Shown here: positions 16,679 to 25,435 of the stretch, in pieces
How positions within the stretch are numbered: the first letter of the stretch is position 1
How the letters are laid out: every line of letters starts with the position of its first letter
Assembly (NCBI GenBank): GCA_023703575.1
Contig: CP097969.1
Span: 777,517-841,516, forward strand
DNA from: SAR86 cluster bacterium
GTDB taxonomy: Bacteria > Pseudomonadota > Gammaproteobacteria > Magnimaribacterales > Magnimaribacteraceae
DNA length: 64,000 nt
Direction of reading: 5' to 3'
The notes under the pieces: generated by a model
The model's database searches: none
Told to the model about the DNA's origin: nothing
Seen by the model: only the letters and a program-made list of their open reading frames with translations
Made by a program: the position numbers and the translations under genes

Positions 16679-18930
16679 GAGACTTTTTCTTTTTTCTTTG
16701 AGGTTTCTTTAAAATCTACTTTTATTTCATTATCTTCCAGAGATACGAAGGCAATACCACCAGATTTTGATAATTTGCCAAATAGAATCTCTTCAGCGAG
16801 GACTGTTTTTATACTGTCTTGTATAAGTCTCTGCATAGGTCTAGCACCCATATTCTTATCATATCCGTTCTCTAGTAACCAATCTCTAACTTCTTCGGAG
16901 ACTTCGAGTTGAACTTTTTGAACCTCTAATTGAACTTGTAGTTCAACTAAAAATTTATCGACTACCGTACGAATAACTTCTGTTGGCAAAGGATTAAATT
17001 GTATGATTCCATCAAGTCTATTTCTGAACTCAGGAGAAAAGGTCTTCTTAATCATTTCTGTAGCATCACTTGTATGATCTTGAGACTGAAAGCCCATACT
17101 AGCCCTGCTCATATCTTGAGCACCAGTATTTGTTGTCATTATCACAATGGTATTCCTAAAATCAGCCTTTCTACCGTTATTATCCGTTAAAGTTCCATGA
17201 TCCATTACTTGTAGAAGAATATTGAAAACCTCTGGGTGAGCTTTCTCTATTTCGTCTAACAGTATTACTGAATGCGGATGTTTATTCACAGACTCAGTGA
17301 GTAAACCGCCTTGATCATAACCGACATAACCAGGAGGAGCTCCAATCAACCTCGAGACCGTATGTCTTTCCATATATTCGGACATATCAAACCTTACAAA
17401 TTCAATACCCATTATTTTAGCAAGTTGTTTACTAACCTCTGTTTTACCTACTCCAGTCGGACCAGAGAACAAAAATGATCCAACTGGTTTTTCATCTACT
17501 CTCAGTCCCGCTCTGGCAAGCTTTATTGCTGAAGAAAGACTCTCTACTGCTATATCCTGACCAAATATGACTCGTTTGAGATTTTCCTCTAATTTTTCTA
17601 AAGATTTCTTATCTGATGTAGATACTGTTTTTTCCGGTATTCTAGCTATGGATGCTACGATCTTTTCAATGTCTAGTTCGTTAATAGTTTTTTTTCTTTT
17701 AGAAATAGGAACTAATTTCTGTCTAGCGCCAGCTTCGTCGACTACATCGATTGCCTTATCAGGAAGAAATCTATCATTGATATGCTTTGAAGCCAAAGAA
17801 GCAGCTGCCTTCAGAGAACCTTCTGTGTATTTAATTTCGTGATGTTCTTCAAAGCGATCTTTGAGTCCTTTTAATATATTGAAAGTCTCATCAACAGTCG
17901 GTTCACTCACTTCTACCTTTTGAAACCTCCTTGATAAAGCTCTATCTTTTTCAAAAATACCTCTAAATTCTTTGTATGTAGTTGATCCGACAAATTGAAG
18001 TCCACGTTTTGCTAATGCAGGTTTAAGAAGATTGGAGGCATCCATAACACCACCAGAAGTAGCTCCCGCACCTATGATGGTATGAATTTCGTCAATAAAT
18101 AATATTGCAGAACTATCATCTTCTAATTCTTTCAAGACTGCTTTTAATCTTTCTTCAAAATCTCCTCGATATTTTGTACCCGCCAGTAGCGCCCCCATAT
18201 CTAATGAATAGATAACACTATCTTTGATCAAATCTGGAACTTTATTTTCTGTGATTAATTTAGCTAATCCTTCAGCAATAGCTGTTTTACCAACTCCTGA
18301 CTCACCTACTAATAGAGGATTATTTTTACTTCTACGCGCTAATATTTGTACAACTCTCTCTATTTCAGAAGTTCTACCTATTAAAGGGTCTATTCTCCCT
18401 TCTAATGCTTCTTTATTTAAGTTAGTGGTAAATTGTTCAAGAGCATTGTTTGACTCTGGTTCATTAGATTCACCTGTTTCTACGCTATCAGGATCAGTAT
18501 TTTCGCTTCTTCCATGACTTAAATACGATACGGCATCTAGTCGAGTTAAGCCTAATTGCTCTAAAAGGAAGACACTTTGTGACTCTTTCTCACTAAAGAT
18601 AGCCACAAGTATATTACTGCCTTTAACTTCGTCTTTACCTGAGGACTGAACATGAAAAACGGCTCTTTGTATTACTCTTTGAAAGCCCAAGGTTGGTTGG
18701 ATGTCAATTTCAGTTTCTTTTGATATCTTGGGAGTTGTTGAACCTATAAATTCTTGAAGATCAACGCGAAGTTGTTCAATATTTACTTTGTTTGAAGTTA
18801 ATAATGCAATTGCGTCAGAATTTTCTAAAAGCGCAAGCAAAAGATGCTCGACAGTAACAAATTCATGTTTTTGATCTTGTGCAAGTTTAAAAGCATTATT
18901 TAAATTTTGTTCTAATTCTTGGTTAATCAT
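16675..18930 (-). CDS. clpA: ATP-dependent Clp protease ATP-binding subunit ClpA
   Basis: Hexameric unfoldase that feeds substrates, including N-degron proteins delivered by ClpS, to ClpP. It has 751 residues from ATG at 18930 ([10 protein letters not shown], matching E. coli MLNQELE). The upstream TTG three codons earlier is unlikely. Order: Clp N-domain, first AAA+ with GESGVGKT (about residue 213) and LFIDEIHT, second AAA+ with GPTGVGKT (about 494), [13 protein letters not shown] pore-loop region and [12 protein letters not shown]-terminal D2 small domain follows. The 5' end overlaps clpS by 8 bases; the 3' end overlaps the serine hydrolase by 4. Confidence 0.96.
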   Translation of the reverse strand: MINQELEQNLNNAFKLAQDQKHEFVTVEHLLLALLENSDAIALLTSNKVNIEQLRVDLQEFIGSTTPKISKETEIDIQPTLGFQRVIQRAVFHVQSSGKDEVKGSNILVAIFSEKESQSVFLLEQLGLTRLDAVSYLSHGRSENTDPDSVETGESNEPESNNALEQFTTNLNKEALEGRIDPLIGRTSEIERVVQILARRSKNNPLLVGESGVGKTAIAEGLAKLITENKVPDLIKDSVIYSLDMGALLAGTKYRGDFEERLKAVLKELEDDSSAILFIDEIHTIIGAGATSGGVMDASNLLKPALAKRGLQFVGSTTYKEFRGIFEKDRALSRRFQKVEVSEPTVDETFNILKGLKDRFEEHHEIKYTEGSLKAAASLASKHINDRFLPDKAIDVVDEAGARQKLVPISKRKKTINELDIEKIVASIARIPEKTVSTSDKKSLEKLEENLKRVIFGQDIAVESLSSAIKLARAGLRVDEKPVGSFLFSGPTGVGKTEVSKQLAKIMGIEFVRFDMSEYMERHTVSRLIGAPPGYVGYDQGGLLTESVNKHPHSVILLDEIEKAHPEVFNILLQVMDHGTLTDNNGRKADFRNTIVIMTTNTGAQDMSRASMGFQSQDHTSDATEMIKKTFSPEFRNRLDGIIQFNPLPTEVIRTVVDKFLVELQVQLEVQKVQLEVSEEVRDWLLENGYDKNMGARPMQRLIQDSIKTVLAEEILFGKLSKSGGIAFVSLEDNEIKVDFKETSKKKEKVS

Positions 18931-19273
18931 CTTCGTCAATTTCCTCTATATCGCTTAATAGCGGGTGACCATTTTCTTTAGCAAAATTATTTACTTGAGC
19001 GCTCTTAGTTTCTGCCACTTCTTTGGTAAAGATACCACAAACTCCCTTTCCATGTGTATGAACAGCTAACATTATTTGCTGGGCCTTATCACCATCAAAA
19101 CCAAAAAATATTTGCAATACATAGACTACAAACTCCATAGGAGTGTAATCATCATTAAGGAGAATAACTCTATAAAGAGAGGGTTTCTTAACTTTAGGTT
19201 TTTCTAAAGTTGCTACTGAAGAAGTGTTTTGATTTTGGTCTTCGCGATTTTTATTATTTTTTACTAAAAGCAT
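18923..19273 (-). CDS. clpS: ClpS, ATP-dependent Clp protease adaptor
   Basis: Adaptor that recognises N-degron proteins and hands them to ClpA. It is 116 residues with a flexible N-terminus (about 1-32), then the core [19 protein letters not shown], containing the [10 protein letters not shown] motif that binds the N-degron and [14 protein letters not shown] near the ClpA-binding face. The ATG overlaps the icd stop by one base (TAATG) and the 3' end overlaps clpA by 8. Coupling icd-clpS-clpA on one strand differs from Pseudomonas, where icd is transcribed away from clpS, as I recall. Confidence 0.96.
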   Translation of the reverse strand: MLLVKNNKNREDQNQNTSSVATLEKPKVKKPSLYRVILLNDDYTPMEFVVYVLQIFFGFDGDKAQQIMLAVHTHGKGVCGIFTKEVAETKSAQVNNFAKENGHPLLSDIEEIDEDD

Positions 19274-20532
19274 TAATCCATATTTGAAATTATTGCCTCT
19301 CCAAATTCAGAGCATTTTAATAGGCTTGCCCCACTCATAAGCCTCTCGAAATCGTAAGTCACAGTTTTTTGGCTGATCGTTCTGGCTAAACCTTCAATTA
19401 TTAAATCTGCAGCCTCCATCCAACCCATGTATCTCAACATCATTTCTGCTGAAAGAATTAATGATCCTGGATTAACTTTATCTAATCCAGCATATTTTGG
19501 AGCAGTTCCATGAGTCGCTTCGAATAATGCTATTTTTTCACCTAAGTTTGCACCTGGTGCTATTCCTATCCCTCCTACTTCTGCCGCTAAAGCATCCGAA
19601 ATGTAGTCACCGTTTAAATTTAAAGTAGCTATAACACTATACTCGTCAGGTCTTGTAAGTATTTGCTGAAGAAAAGCATCGGCTATAACATCTTTAATAA
19701 CTATTTCTTTTCCTGTAATTGGGTTAGTTAATGTATGCCATGGTCCTCCGTCTAATTCTTTGGCATCATACTTTGAAACTGCAAATTGATAACCCCAATC
19801 TTTAAATGAACCTTCGGTAAACTTCATTATGTTACCTTTGTGAACCAAGGTAACAGAGTCCCTATCATTATTTATAGCGTACTGGATAGCTTTGTCTACT
19901 AATCTCTCTGTACCCTGCTTAGAAACTGGTTTGACACCTATTCCACAATTTTCCATAAATCTTATTTTTGTTACACCCATTTCTTCAGTAAAAAACTTTA
20001 TTACTTTATCAGCCTCTTCAGTCCCTGCTTCCCATTCAATACCTGCATAAATGTCCTCAGAATTTTCTCTGAAAATCACCATATCTGTTTTCTCAGGAGA
20101 CACAACTGGGCTTGGTACTCCGTTAAAATATCTAACCGGCCTTTGACATACGTAAAGATCTAATTCTTGTCTCAAAGCAACATTTAAGGACCTAATACCA
20201 CCTCCTACTGGAGTGGTTAATGGGCCTTTAATGCCTACAAGATAAATTTCTAAAGCTCTAAGTGTTTCAGGCGGAAGCCAATTATCTTCTCCATAAACCA
20301 TTGTAGACTTCTCACCGCAGTATATTTCCATCCATTCAATCTTCTTCTTACCACCATAAGACTTATCTACCGCACTATCAACTACACTAATCATAGCAGG
20401 TGTAATATCGGAACCTATACCATCTCCTTCGATAAAGGGAACTATAGGATTGTCAGGTACTACAAGTTTTCCTGAAGAATCCATTGATATTTTAGAACCA
20501 CCTTTGGGTTCTATTATGTGCTCAAATTCCAT
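19273..20532 (-). CDS. icd: NADP-dependent isocitrate dehydrogenase
   Basis: Oxidises isocitrate to 2-oxoglutarate in the TCA cycle, competing with the isocitrate lyase in this window. It is 419 residues, near the E. coli 416. Substrate-binding [19 protein letters not shown] (about residues 107-125) includes the regulatory Ser phosphorylated by AceK in E. coli. [12 protein letters not shown] (about 150), [13 protein letters not shown] and [16 protein letters not shown] (about 343) are family marks. Its start lies 69 bases from the divergent mnmA, leaving a shared promoter region. A phosphorylation switch is plausible, but no aceK is in the window. Confidence 0.97.
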   Translation of the reverse strand: MEFEHIIEPKGGSKISMDSSGKLVVPDNPIVPFIEGDGIGSDITPAMISVVDSAVDKSYGGKKKIEWMEIYCGEKSTMVYGEDNWLPPETLRALEIYLVGIKGPLTTPVGGGIRSLNVALRQELDLYVCQRPVRYFNGVPSPVVSPEKTDMVIFRENSEDIYAGIEWEAGTEEADKVIKFFTEEMGVTKIRFMENCGIGVKPVSKQGTERLVDKAIQYAINNDRDSVTLVHKGNIMKFTEGSFKDWGYQFAVSKYDAKELDGGPWHTLTNPITGKEIVIKDVIADAFLQQILTRPDEYSVIATLNLNGDYISDALAAEVGGIGIAPGANLGEKIALFEATHGTAPKYAGLDKVNPGSLILSAEMMLRYMGWMEAADLIIEGLARTISQKTVTYDFERLMSGASLLKCSEFGEAIISNMD

Positions 20533-20601
20533 GATTGCTCTGTATAATTAAAATTGGTGGTGCATTATATATTATTTAGGTAAATAGGTTAATTGAGCTA
20601 A

Positions 20602-21669
20602 ATGAGTAAAGGAAAAGTACTGGTTGGACTATCTGGAGGAGTAGATTCATCTGTTACAGCTTTGTTGCTAAAAGAACAAGGTTATGAAGTACATGCTCTT
20701 TTTATGAAAAATTGGGATGATGATGATGGCTCTCCATATTGCAGCGCAAAAGAAGATTTCATGGATGCAGTGTTTGTGTCTGATCAATTAAAAATTCCTT
20801 TAGAACAAATAAGTTTTTCAAAGGAATATAAAGAATCAGTCTTTTCTTATTTTCTATCTGAATTAATGACTGGAAATACACCTAATCCGGATATTTTATG
20901 CAACAAAGAGATTAAATTTAAAGAATTTTATAATTACGCAATGTCTAATGATTATGACTTTATAGCTACCGGGCATTATGCGATAACTGATAATCAAGGC
21001 TTATATAAAGGTATAGATAATTCTAAAGATCAATCTTATTTCTTACACGCAATAGATAAGGAAGTTTTAAAAAAAACCATATTCCCATTGGGGGAACTTA
21101 AAAAAGAGAATGTGAGGCAAATAGCAAAAGAGAATAGTCTTATAACAAGCAATAAAAAGGATAGTACAGGTATTTGTTTTATCGGTGAAAGGCCTTTTCC
21201 TGAATTTGTAGCCAACTATCTATCAGGTCAGGAAGGTAACATAATAAATGAGAATGGTGATGTGATAGGAATTCATCAGGGATTAGTTTTTTATACCTTA
21301 GGGCAAAGACAAGGTCTAGGAATCGGCGGTGTTAAAGGATCTCCCGATCTTCCCTGGTATGTAGCTAAGAAGAATCTTAAAACTAATGAACTCTTGTGCG
21401 TCCAAGGTAATGACCATCCTCTATTATTTTCTAGAGAATTGTCTACAAAGAATCTCTTCAAACTCGAAGATTCATTGCCGACAAGCTTCGAGGGAACTGC
21501 CAAGGTAAGATACAGGCAGGAAGATCAGAAATGTGAAATCAATGTTGAAGATAATGCTTTGAATGTAAAATTTGATAAACCACAAAGATCTGTCACACCG
21601 GGTCAATCAGTAGTAATTTATAAAAATGAAAAATGTTTAGGCGGTGGTGAGATTTGCACCATTAATTAA
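20602..21669 (+). CDS. mnmA: tRNA-specific 2-thiouridylase MnmA
   Basis: Installs sulfur at C2 of the wobble uridine (U34) of Lys, Glu and Gln tRNAs. It has 355 residues, close to the E. coli 368. The PP-loop ATPase motif GLSGGVDSSV lies at residues 9-18. Catalytic cysteines occur in NPDILCNKEIKF (about 99) and STGICFIGERPF (about 191). The sulfur-relay C-terminal domain ends GGGEICTIN. Its last 33 bases overlap the convergent GIY-YIG gene. The hflD gene that lies between mnmA and purB in enterics is absent here. Confidence 0.96.
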   Translation: MSKGKVLVGLSGGVDSSVTALLLKEQGYEVHALFMKNWDDDDGSPYCSAKEDFMDAVFVSDQLKIPLEQISFSKEYKESVFSYFLSELMTGNTPNPDILCNKEIKFKEFYNYAMSNDYDFIATGHYAITDNQGLYKGIDNSKDQSYFLHAIDKEVLKKTIFPLGELKKENVRQIAKENSLITSNKKDSTGICFIGERPFPEFVANYLSGQEGNIINENGDVIGIHQGLVFYTLGQRQGLGIGGVKGSPDLPWYVAKKNLKTNELLCVQGNDHPLLFSRELSTKNLFKLEDSLPTSFEGTAKVRYRQEDQKCEINVEDNALNVKFDKPQRSVTPGQSVVIYKNEKCLGGGEICTIN

Positions 21670-21897
21670 TTCTATTTTCCTAGATCTAGTAAGCTTCTTA
21701 ATCTCAATCTCTCTTTTTAGAGATCTACTTTTATCGTGAGTATGTTCTACGTAAACAAGAGTAACTGGAAGTCGACTTTTAGTATATTTTGCTCCTTTAC
21801 CGGAATTATGAGTGTCAATTCTTTTAGAAAGACTGTTACTAATTCCGGTATATAAACTACCGTCAGAGCACTTCAAAATATACACGCACCATTTCAT
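21637..21897 (-). CDS. GIY-YIG nuclease-superfamily protein (YhbQ/UPF0213-like)
   Basis: Small 86-residue stand-alone GIY-YIG domain. CVYILKCSDGSLYTGISN gives the YIL...YTG variant of the motif, followed by Arg in LSKRIDTH, the KGAKYTKSR loop and a late Glu in LKREIEIKKLTR. This order matches the YhbQ-type proteins of many bacteria, whose role in DNA processing is only partly known. ATG overlaps the TGA of the 30-residue upstream ORF as ATGA. The 3' end overlaps mnmA by 33 bases on the opposite strand. Confidence 0.88.
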   Translation of the reverse strand: MKWCVYILKCSDGSLYTGISNSLSKRIDTHNSGKGAKYTKSRLPVTLVYVEHTHDKSRSLKREIEIKKLTRSRKIELINGANLTTA

Positions 21898-21986
21898 TCA
21901 GACAAAGCAGAAACGATCCAGAGAGTCAGTACAATAATAACAACCAAAGTACAAAGCCAAGCTCTTATTCTTTCCTCTTTATCCAT
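21894..21986 (-). CDS. 30-residue single-helix membrane microprotein
   Basis: Short ORF read by hand from ATG (21986-21984) to TGA (21896-21894). The protein begins MDKEERIRAW, continues as a strong hydrophobic helix (LCTLVVIIVLTLWIV) and ends SALSE. Start and stop are both coupled to neighbours: TGATG with the end of the glutathione-transferase gene and ATGA with the start of the GIY-YIG gene. That double coupling is good evidence that it is translated. No family recognised. A charged N-terminus before the helix suggests it sits N-in with a very short periplasmic tail. Confidence 0.65.
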   Translation of the reverse strand: MDKEERIRAWLCTLVVIIVLTLWIVSALSE

Positions 21987-22597
21987 CAGGCTGAAGCTGA
22001 ATCCAACTCACTTAATCTAGAATAAAGATTAGAAATATTTTTATTTTCCTCATTAATAACTTGACCAACAGAAGCACCAAAATTTAAGAAGCAATAAAGC
22101 ATAATATCAGCTAGAGTAAATCTATCGCCACAAATAAATTCTTTTCCTTCAAGTTGTTTATCAAGCCATTGTAATCGTTCTTGTGCAATCATCTTTAAAT
22201 CATCTGCAGCTTGAGGTATTAGATGTAATCTATCTTTAAAGAGTTCATATCCTTCAGCAGATCTAAAACCATTTGTTAAAGGCTCAATAATTTGTAGATC
22301 AATTCTTCGAACCCACATTTTTGTCTCAGCTCTTTCTTCAGGCGTTTTACCTATAAGATCACTATGACCATTTATTTCATCTAAAAATTCACAAATTGCT
22401 GTTATTTCTGCTAAGTAATCTCCATTATCAAGCTCCAAGGCAGGCATTTGACCAGAAGGATTTCTTTTTAGATGTTCTTCTTGTCTATTTTCACCAGCCA
22501 TCAAATCAACTTCAATTGTTTCAATATCAAGACCGAGTTCAGCTATAAACATTCTGACTACATGTGGGTTTGGACCCATTGAATTAAATAATTTCAT
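21986..22597 (-). CDS. Glutathione S-transferase
   Basis: A 203-residue cytoplasmic GST. The thioredoxin-like N-terminal domain begins MKLFNSMGPNPHVVRMFIAE (a Ser/Asn region where the activating residue should lie), has the cis-proline segment GQMPALELDNGDYLAEITAI and ends near residue 80. The helical C-terminal domain includes FICGDRFTLADIMLYCFL, the conserved N-capping/hydrophobic-staple motif. Substrates may be electrophiles or it may act as a GSH-dependent isomerase. It starts 6 bases after the amidohydrolase stop and couples to the microprotein, so it is in the middle of a minus-strand operon. Confidence 0.9.
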   Translation of the reverse strand: MKLFNSMGPNPHVVRMFIAELGLDIETIEVDLMAGENRQEEHLKRNPSGQMPALELDNGDYLAEITAICEFLDEINGHSDLIGKTPEERAETKMWVRRIDLQIIEPLTNGFRSAEGYELFKDRLHLIPQAADDLKMIAQERLQWLDKQLEGKEFICGDRFTLADIMLYCFLNFGASVGQVINEENKNISNLYSRLSELDSASA

Positions 22598-22603
22598 TTG
22601 TTC

Positions 22604-23884
22604 TTAAGGCTCTTTTACAACCTTACCTCCTTTCATTACAAAATCTACTGTCTCAAGAATTGTTATATCCTCCAAAGGATTTCTTGAAACTCCAATTAAA
22701 TCCGCATATTTATCTTTTACAATACTTCCTAAGTTTTCCTTTTCACCCAATAAATCGGCTGCATAAATGGTAGCACTCATTATTGCTTCTTTTGCAGGCA
22801 TGCCACCTTTTAGCATCAAAGAGAATTCTTTGGCGTTTTCTCCATGCGGAGAAACTCCGCTGTCTGTTCCAAAGGCTATCTTAACACCGGCTTGATAAGC
22901 CATTGAAAAGGTAGACTGAAGCTTTGGACCTATTTCTAATGCCTTCTTCTCTACAAAGGGAGGATAATAACCCTCTAAAAGAGCTTTATCTGAAACCCAT
23001 TTTCCTGCTAAAAGAGTTGGAACATAATATACTCCTCTATCCCTCATTAAAGCTGCGCCTTCGTTATCCATTAATGTTCCATGTTCTATCGAATCTACTC
23101 CAGCTAATACAGCTCTTTTAATTCCTTCAGCACCGTGCGCATGAGCAGCTACCTTAAACCCATAATCTTTTGCAGTCGAAACAATTGCTTTCATCTCGCT
23201 TAATGTCATTTGAGGATTTTGACCGTCTTTAGCATTACTCAGGACTCCTCCAGTTGCTGTAAATTTAATAAGATCTGCATTTTCTTTATAACGAAATCTT
23301 ACTGACTCCATGGCTTCTTCCTCTCCATTCATGACACCATCTTTAGGTCCTAAATCAGAGGTTAATTTTTGGTTAAGAGAGTTTGAAGGATCGCCATGGC
23401 CTCCTGTTGTAGTTATAGTCTTGCCTGAAGAATAAATTCTGGGTCCGATTACGGTTTCATTATCGATGGCATTTCTGAGGGAAATAGTCACCGTATCTGA
23501 ATCTCCCAAATTTCTAACGGTTGTAAAGCCGGCTATTAGTGTGTTTTTAGCATGTTTTGTTGCCCTGATAGCATAATCTGCAGCATTCAAAGTCACTCTC
23601 TCTAGATAGGCATTTCTTGAACTTTGATTTGTTAAATGAACATGCATGTCAATTAGCCCAGGTAAAATATAGTAACCAGTAAGATCTATGTAAATATCAT
23701 CAGGTTCTGGGTTAACGTATCCTTCAAGAACATTAGTTATTCTGTCTTGATCAATGACGATTGACATTTGAGGTTCAATAGTCCCATTTTCAGCATTAAA
23801 TAAATAACCAGCATGAATTAATGTTCTAGCATGGATTGTAATGCTAATACTGAAAAAAACTAAAGCTAAAAACATTTTTACCAT
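22604..23884 (-). CDS. Exported metal-dependent amidohydrolase (imidazolonepropionase-like)
   Basis: About 426 residues from ATG at 23884, which starts a signal peptide (MVKMFLALVFFSISITIHA). Longer in-frame starts, up to 23932, add residues unlikely in a signal. Metal ligands are visible in order: GLIDMHVHL (HxH, about residue 72), a Lys in LIKFTATGG that would be carbamylated, AAHAHGAEG, a His in VDSIEHGTL, and Asp in AFGTDSGV. This pattern matches the subgroup of amidohydrolases that includes Xaa-Pro and Xaa-Arg/Lys dipeptidases. Export suggests peptide scavenging. It heads the operon with GST, a microprotein and GIY-YIG, and is divergent from purB. Confidence 0.87.
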   Translation of the reverse strand: MVKMFLALVFFSISITIHARTLIHAGYLFNAENGTIEPQMSIVIDQDRITNVLEGYVNPEPDDIYIDLTGYYILPGLIDMHVHLTNQSSRNAYLERVTLNAADYAIRATKHAKNTLIAGFTTVRNLGDSDTVTISLRNAIDNETVIGPRIYSSGKTITTTGGHGDPSNSLNQKLTSDLGPKDGVMNGEEEAMESVRFRYKENADLIKFTATGGVLSNAKDGQNPQMTLSEMKAIVSTAKDYGFKVAAHAHGAEGIKRAVLAGVDSIEHGTLMDNEGAALMRDRGVYYVPTLLAGKWVSDKALLEGYYPPFVEKKALEIGPKLQSTFSMAYQAGVKIAFGTDSGVSPHGENAKEFSLMLKGGMPAKEAIMSATIYAADLLGEKENLGSIVKDKYADLIGVSRNPLEDITILETVDFVMKGGKVVKEP

Positions 23885-23949
23885 ATCAATAGTTTGTATG
23901 TAGTTTATCTTCAAGGCAAGGAATAAAAACATTAAGTTATAATAGAAAT

Positions 23950-25311
23950 ATGAAATCTGAAAATCTTTTATCTATTTCGCCTTTAGACGGCAGATACAAT
24001 CAATCTGTATCAGATTTAAGGGCTATAACTAGCGAATTCGGGCTAATTAAATACCGAGTTATCATTGAAATAAAATGGTTCCTGCACCTCTCAAGTAATT
24101 CGAAGATAAAAGAACTTCCTAAATTAAATATTAAAGAAATCACCTATCTCAATGATTTAATTAATAATTTTGACATCAATGATGCTAAACGTGTCAAAGC
24201 TATTGAGAGCAAAACTAATCATGATGTCAAAGCTATTGAATATTTCTTAAAAGAAAAATTTAAAAAACAGAAAAAACTAGACAAATATTCTGAATTTATA
24301 CATTTTGCATGTACTTCTGAAGATATAAACAATCTTTCGTACGCTTTAATGATTAAAGATGCCTCAGCTATTATTGGTGCTTTAATTACTAAACTAGAAA
24401 GAAAAATTAAATCTCTGTCAAAAAGGTATTCAGGAAAATCAATGCTTTCAAGAACCCATGGTCAAAGTGCTTCTCCTACTACTATGGGTAAAGAATTTTC
24501 AAACTACCTTCATAGAGTAAACAAAGTTTCAAATGAGATAAAGCGACATGAAATGACAGGAAAAATTAACGGCGCAGTAGGTAATTATAATGCTCACCAT
24601 ATTGCTTATCCAAATATTGATTGGGAGAAAGTAGCCAAAAATTTTGTTAAAAGCTTAAAGCTTGATTTCAACAGTCATACTACTCAAGTTGAACCAAAAG
24701 ACTCAATTGCCTTGCTGCTTGGTGATTATGTAAAGCTAAACAATGTTCTTATAGATTTAAGTAGGGATATTTGGGGGTACATTTCATTAGGCTATTTCAA
24801 GCAAAAATTAAAAGATGGCGAAGTTGGTTCTTCAACAATGCCCCATAAGGTCAATCCTATAGATTTTGAAAATGCAGAAGGTAATTTCGGAATGGCTAAT
24901 GCCAACTTAACCCATATTAGTAACACAGTTACCATATCAAGATGGCAAAGGGATCTGACAGACTCTACCGTCATGAGGAACCTAGGTATATGTTTCGGAT
25001 ACATAAACATCGCACTCAATTCCCTATTAAAAGGTTTAGATAAACTTGAATTAAATAATGAAAAATTAATTGAAGATTTAAATGATTCCTGGGAAGTTCT
25101 AACTGAAGCTATTCAAACAATTATAAGAAAAAATAATATACCTAACGGATATGAATTAATGAAGAAACTATCTAGAGGTAAAGATTTAAATAGATCTGAT
25201 TTAATAAATTTCATAGAAAATATGGATGTACCGCAGGACGAAAAGCAACGTCTTTTAGAATTAACACCTCTCTCCTATATAGGCTACGCAGAGAAGCTTT
25301 CTAGGACCTAA
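23950..25311 (+). CDS. purB: Adenylosuccinate lyase
   Basis: Catalyses two fumarate-releasing steps in purine synthesis (SAICAR to AICAR and adenylosuccinate to AMP). It is 453 residues against 456 in E. coli. It begins LLSISPLDGRYNQSVSDLR. Further marks are FIHFACTSEDINNLSYA (about 115), SRTHGQSASPTTMG (about 165-178, catalytic His) and the family signature GSSTMPHKVNPIDFENAEGN (about 293-312) with the flexible Ser loop. Start ATG follows about 65 bases of divergent promoter region. High lysine/asparagine content reflects AT bias. Confidence 0.96.
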   Translation: MKSENLLSISPLDGRYNQSVSDLRAITSEFGLIKYRVIIEIKWFLHLSSNSKIKELPKLNIKEITYLNDLINNFDINDAKRVKAIESKTNHDVKAIEYFLKEKFKKQKKLDKYSEFIHFACTSEDINNLSYALMIKDASAIIGALITKLERKIKSLSKRYSGKSMLSRTHGQSASPTTMGKEFSNYLHRVNKVSNEIKRHEMTGKINGAVGNYNAHHIAYPNIDWEKVAKNFVKSLKLDFNSHTTQVEPKDSIALLLGDYVKLNNVLIDLSRDIWGYISLGYFKQKLKDGEVGSSTMPHKVNPIDFENAEGNFGMANANLTHISNTVTISRWQRDLTDSTVMRNLGICFGYINIALNSLLKGLDKLELNNEKLIEDLNDSWEVLTEAIQTIIRKNNIPNGYELMKKLSRGKDLNRSDLINFIENMDVPQDEKQRLLELTPLSYIGYAEKLSRT

Positions 25312-25365
25312 AAGTTAGTTGATTTATAACAATATCTGGTTAAACTTACGCCTCCTCAAAGCTAG

Positions 25366-25406
25366 ATTTCATTTTGTTTTGATGAAATAGTTTTAGAGAA
25401 TAATAG
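25366..25406 (+). promoter_or_regulatory. Putative aceA promoter with overlapping inverted repeat
   Basis: Upstream of aceA, TTGATG (25379-25384) and TAATAG (25401-25406) are spaced 16 bases, a sigma-70-like pair. ATTTCAT (25366-25372) and ATGAAAT (25382-25388) form a perfect 7-base inverted repeat with a 9-base spacer overlapping the -35 element, so a dimeric regulator could block polymerase. Glyoxylate-shunt genes are commonly repressed, but the regulator here is unknown. The ribosome site AAAGGGAG lies just before the ATG. Confidence 0.4.
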
Positions 25407-25435
25407 TCAATTCAAATAAAGAAAAAGGGAGAAAA

